Under the pieces are notes generated by a model. The model made no database searches. It was not told the DNA's origin and saw only the letters and a program-made list of their open reading frames with translations. 8,716 bases of DNA. Source: an uncultured Nitrospinaceae bacterium. GTDB taxonomy: Bacteria > Nitrospinota > Nitrospinia > Nitrospinales > VA-1. The stretch is taken from positions 1 through 8,716 of the forward strand of contig CAJJDL010000075.1 of the NCBI GenBank assembly GCA_905182935.1. The letters run 5' to 3'. Positions 7,607 through 8,716 of this stretch are shown here, one piece after another; position 1 is the first letter of the stretch; each line of letters starts with the position of its first letter. The position numbers and the translations under genes were made by a program.

Positions 7607-7924
7607 ATGGTTGACGATCAAGTTTCTAGTAAGTTTACGAAAAAAAAAATTAGGAAATTTTTAGGTCCAATGCTTGCCTTGGTTGGTTTACTTTATACAT
7701 ATAGGTCTCATTTACATGCATGTCCACGTGAAGTTATTTTTATGGCTTGGTCTTTACTACCACCGGTTTGGTTGATTCTTGAAAATTGGTTATTGTTTGA
7801 TGTCAATGAGGAGTCACTATCTGATTTCGAAGTATTCAAGCATAGTCAAAGCTTAGCGAGGAATCTTTGGGGTGGTTTTTTGATTTTTCTCGCAGTTTAC
7901 TACCTGGGCGGATTAAAAGGCTGA
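7607..7924 (+). CDS. small membrane protein of unknown function
   Basis: I do not recognise this 105-aa protein. It has a short basic N-terminal region (residues 9-18, with KKKIRK) and three hydrophobic segments: about residues 19-34 (FLGPMLALVGLLYTY), 43-64 (from VIFMAWSLLPPVWLI) and 87-103 (NLWGGFLIFLAVYYLGG). An acidic patch, FDVNEESLSDFE, lies between the second and third. The start is ATG 7607, with AAAAGGG at 7592-7598 8 bases upstream. The frame is also open to a TTG at 7586, but that would place the Shine-Dalgarno inside the gene. It lies 88 bases after the CDP-alcohol phosphatidyltransferase homologue on the same strand, with no convincing terminator between, so it may belong to the lipid operon. 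No function can be assigned. Confidence 0.65.
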   Translation: MVDDQVSSKFTKKKIRKFLGPMLALVGLLYTYRSHLHACPREVIFMAWSLLPPVWLILENWLLFDVNEESLSDFEVFKHSQSLARNLWGGFLIFLAVYYLGGLKG

Positions 7925-7948
7925 GAAATTAAATTTTCCAGATTTTTG

Positions 7949-8194
7949 TCAGTTATTTGTTATTGGGTCATTTTCTAGATTCCTTTCTGCAACGTAGGTT
8001 TGCATCCCATCAGTTTTTTGAATATGATACCAGGGTTTTTCTTTTGGTGGCCGGGATCTTGCCATCATCTCATACCACTCATCGTCGCCTTTGAAACAAG
8101 AGTCCACAGCAATAATTACTCCACAGTAGCTAAATAGTTTGTGGCGGATCTGTTGACCAAATGTAAATTTATACTTCTTGGTAGGTGAACTCAT
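7949..8194 (-). CDS. hspQ: HspQ/YccV-family heat-shock protein
   Basis: This 81-aa protein has the HspQ (YccV, hemimethylated-DNA-binding) domain over almost its whole length: FTFGQQIRHKLFSYCGVII near the N-terminus, then DEWYEMMARSRPPKEKPWYHI and the C-terminal TYVAERNLE. These are the strongest conserved blocks of the family. In E. coli the protein binds hemimethylated DNA near oriC and acts as a Lon specificity factor and substrate. A similar proteostasis role is likely here. The ATG at 8194 is preceded by AAGGGG (plus-strand 8203-8208) at 8 bases. It lacks the longer C-terminal tail of the enterobacterial version. The gene converges on the lipid cluster, with 24 bases between stops, and looks like core genome bordering the cluster rather than part of it. 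Confidence 0.9.
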   Translation of the reverse strand: MSSPTKKYKFTFGQQIRHKLFSYCGVIIAVDSCFKGDDEWYEMMARSRPPKEKPWYHIQKTDGMQTYVAERNLENDPITNN

Positions 8195-8226
8195 TGGTCA
8201 ATCCCCTTATATTTAAAAGTTTCTAA

Positions 8227-8254
8227 ATATTAATAGAAAACCCCCCTTTTCCAA
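8227..8254 (-). promoter_or_regulatory. candidate sigma-70 promoter for hspQ
   Basis: On the minus strand, TTGGAA (plus 8249-8254) and TAATAT (plus 8227-8232) are 16 bases apart, ending about 32 bases before the hspQ start. I see no sigma-32-like CCCCAT -10 box on the coding strand, so heat-shock control is not evident here. Confidence 0.3.
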
Positions 8255-8284
8255 CAGCTATTCAAATAAAACTAGGGTGCAGTT

Positions 8285-8506
8285 TTAATCTGTATTTATT
8301 CTATAAAAATACTCGTGCAGTTTAAAAGCACTACCATTTCGGATAACACCAAAAAATATTTTTAGTTTTTCATCCGACAATTTATCCAGAACACTTTGAT
8401 TAAGTTCTGTAAATGAAATCTCTTCCCAGAAAGAATAATCAAAAGACCTCTCAAGAGGGTACTTAGAGATGTCTTCCATCTCAATGTGAAACTGATCTTC
8501 TTTCAT
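8285..8506 (-). CDS. small acidic protein of unknown function
   Basis: I do not recognise this 73-aa protein. It is soluble, with no hydrophobic segment long enough to span a membrane, and acidic and aromatic in its first half (MEDISKYPLERSFDYSFWEE). The centre, TELNQSVLDKLSDEKLKIFF, looks helical, and a short basic/aromatic tail (KLHEYFYRINTD) follows. The ATG at 8506 is preceded by a weak purine-rich SD (AAAAGAG, plus 8516-8522) at 9 bases. It lies upstream of hspQ on the same strand with a 90-base gap that contains a candidate hspQ promoter, so the two may be transcribed separately. That the frame is a real gene is likely but not certain, given its small size. Confidence 0.5.
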   Translation of the reverse strand: MKEDQFHIEMEDISKYPLERSFDYSFWEEISFTELNQSVLDKLSDEKLKIFFGVIRNGSAFKLHEYFYRINTD

Positions 8507-8661
8507 ATGTTTTAGCTCTTTTTAAATTTATAAAAATAATTAATATAATCATTTCAGTTTATTATAAATTATAACGAGACAATAGTAAGAAACTATAGTT
8601 AATAATTTTGAAGTAAAAATTTTATTTTATCAGTTGCCAATCAGTATTGAGTTTGATACGG

Positions 8662-8679
8662 TTTTTAGATTTCTAAAAA
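8662..8679. repeat. short perfect inverted repeat, 8-bp arms
   Basis: TTTTTAGA and TCTAAAAA are exact reverse complements separated by two bases (TT), in the AT-rich region upstream of the 73-aa gene. It could be an operator-like site. The AT-only outer arms make it a weak hairpin, and chance is possible. Confidence 0.4.
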
Positions 8680-8716
8680 ATCAGCTATTTTTATGGTGAT
8701 TGATCTCAATAGGGAG

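Noticed and set aside
8209..8284. Sigma-32 heat-shock promoter for hspQ
   Set aside because: The C-run at 8241-8246 is on the plus strand, so the coding strand has G's there; no CTTGAA/CCCCAT pair with correct spacing was found.
8693..8716. ATG with eight open codons running off the window end
   Set aside because: No SD and too short to judge; it could be the start of a gene but there is no support.

Overview
The window is AT-rich (roughly one third G+C by eye) and densely coded, and most likely comes from a gammaproteobacterium. The main taxonomic clue is an HspQ/YccV-type gene on the minus strand near the right end. The low G+C would suit a Legionellales-like or similar lineage, but the sequence alone does not fix this.

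Layout. Positions 1-1952 hold the 3' part of an RND/MMPL-type lipid transporter that begins before the window. A 105-base gap with a candidate promoter leads to a three-histidine-box membrane desaturase/hydroxylase (2058-3083). After a 136-base AT-rich gap comes a tightly packed four-gene block on the plus strand: a serine palmitoyltransferase-like PLP enzyme (3220-4512), a GNAT-fold protein of the bacterial ceramide synthase type (4512-5633), a short-chain dehydrogenase of the ceramide-reductase type (5611-6621) and a CDP-alcohol phosphatidyltransferase-family membrane protein (6622-7518). These four genes overlap or abut (1-nt overlap, 23-nt overlap, 0-nt gap), so they are almost certainly one translationally coupled operon. 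A small three-segment membrane protein of unknown function follows (7607-7924). Two minus-strand genes end the window: hspQ (7949-8194), convergent with the cluster, and a 73-aa protein of unknown function (8285-8506). Positions 8507-8716 are AT-rich and show no gene I can support, only a short perfect inverted repeat.

How the genes fit together. The Spt / bCerS / CerR trio matches the bacterial ceramide route described in Caulobacter: serine plus acyl thioester gives 3-ketosphinganine, an acyl transfer to the amine follows, and the 3-keto group of the N-acylated product is reduced. The CDP-alcohol phosphatidyltransferase homologue would add a phospho-headgroup, the desaturase could modify an acyl or sphingoid chain, and the RND protein could move the finished lipid across the envelope. 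The reading is therefore a compact sphingolipid synthesis, modification and export locus.

Main oddities. The CDP-alcohol phosphatidyltransferase homologue has Gly in place of the fourth Asp of its signature motif, which is the presumed catalytic base, and it carries an in-frame 2 x 33-bp tandem duplication. The RND protein lacks the transmembrane Asp in its second half although it keeps it in the first.
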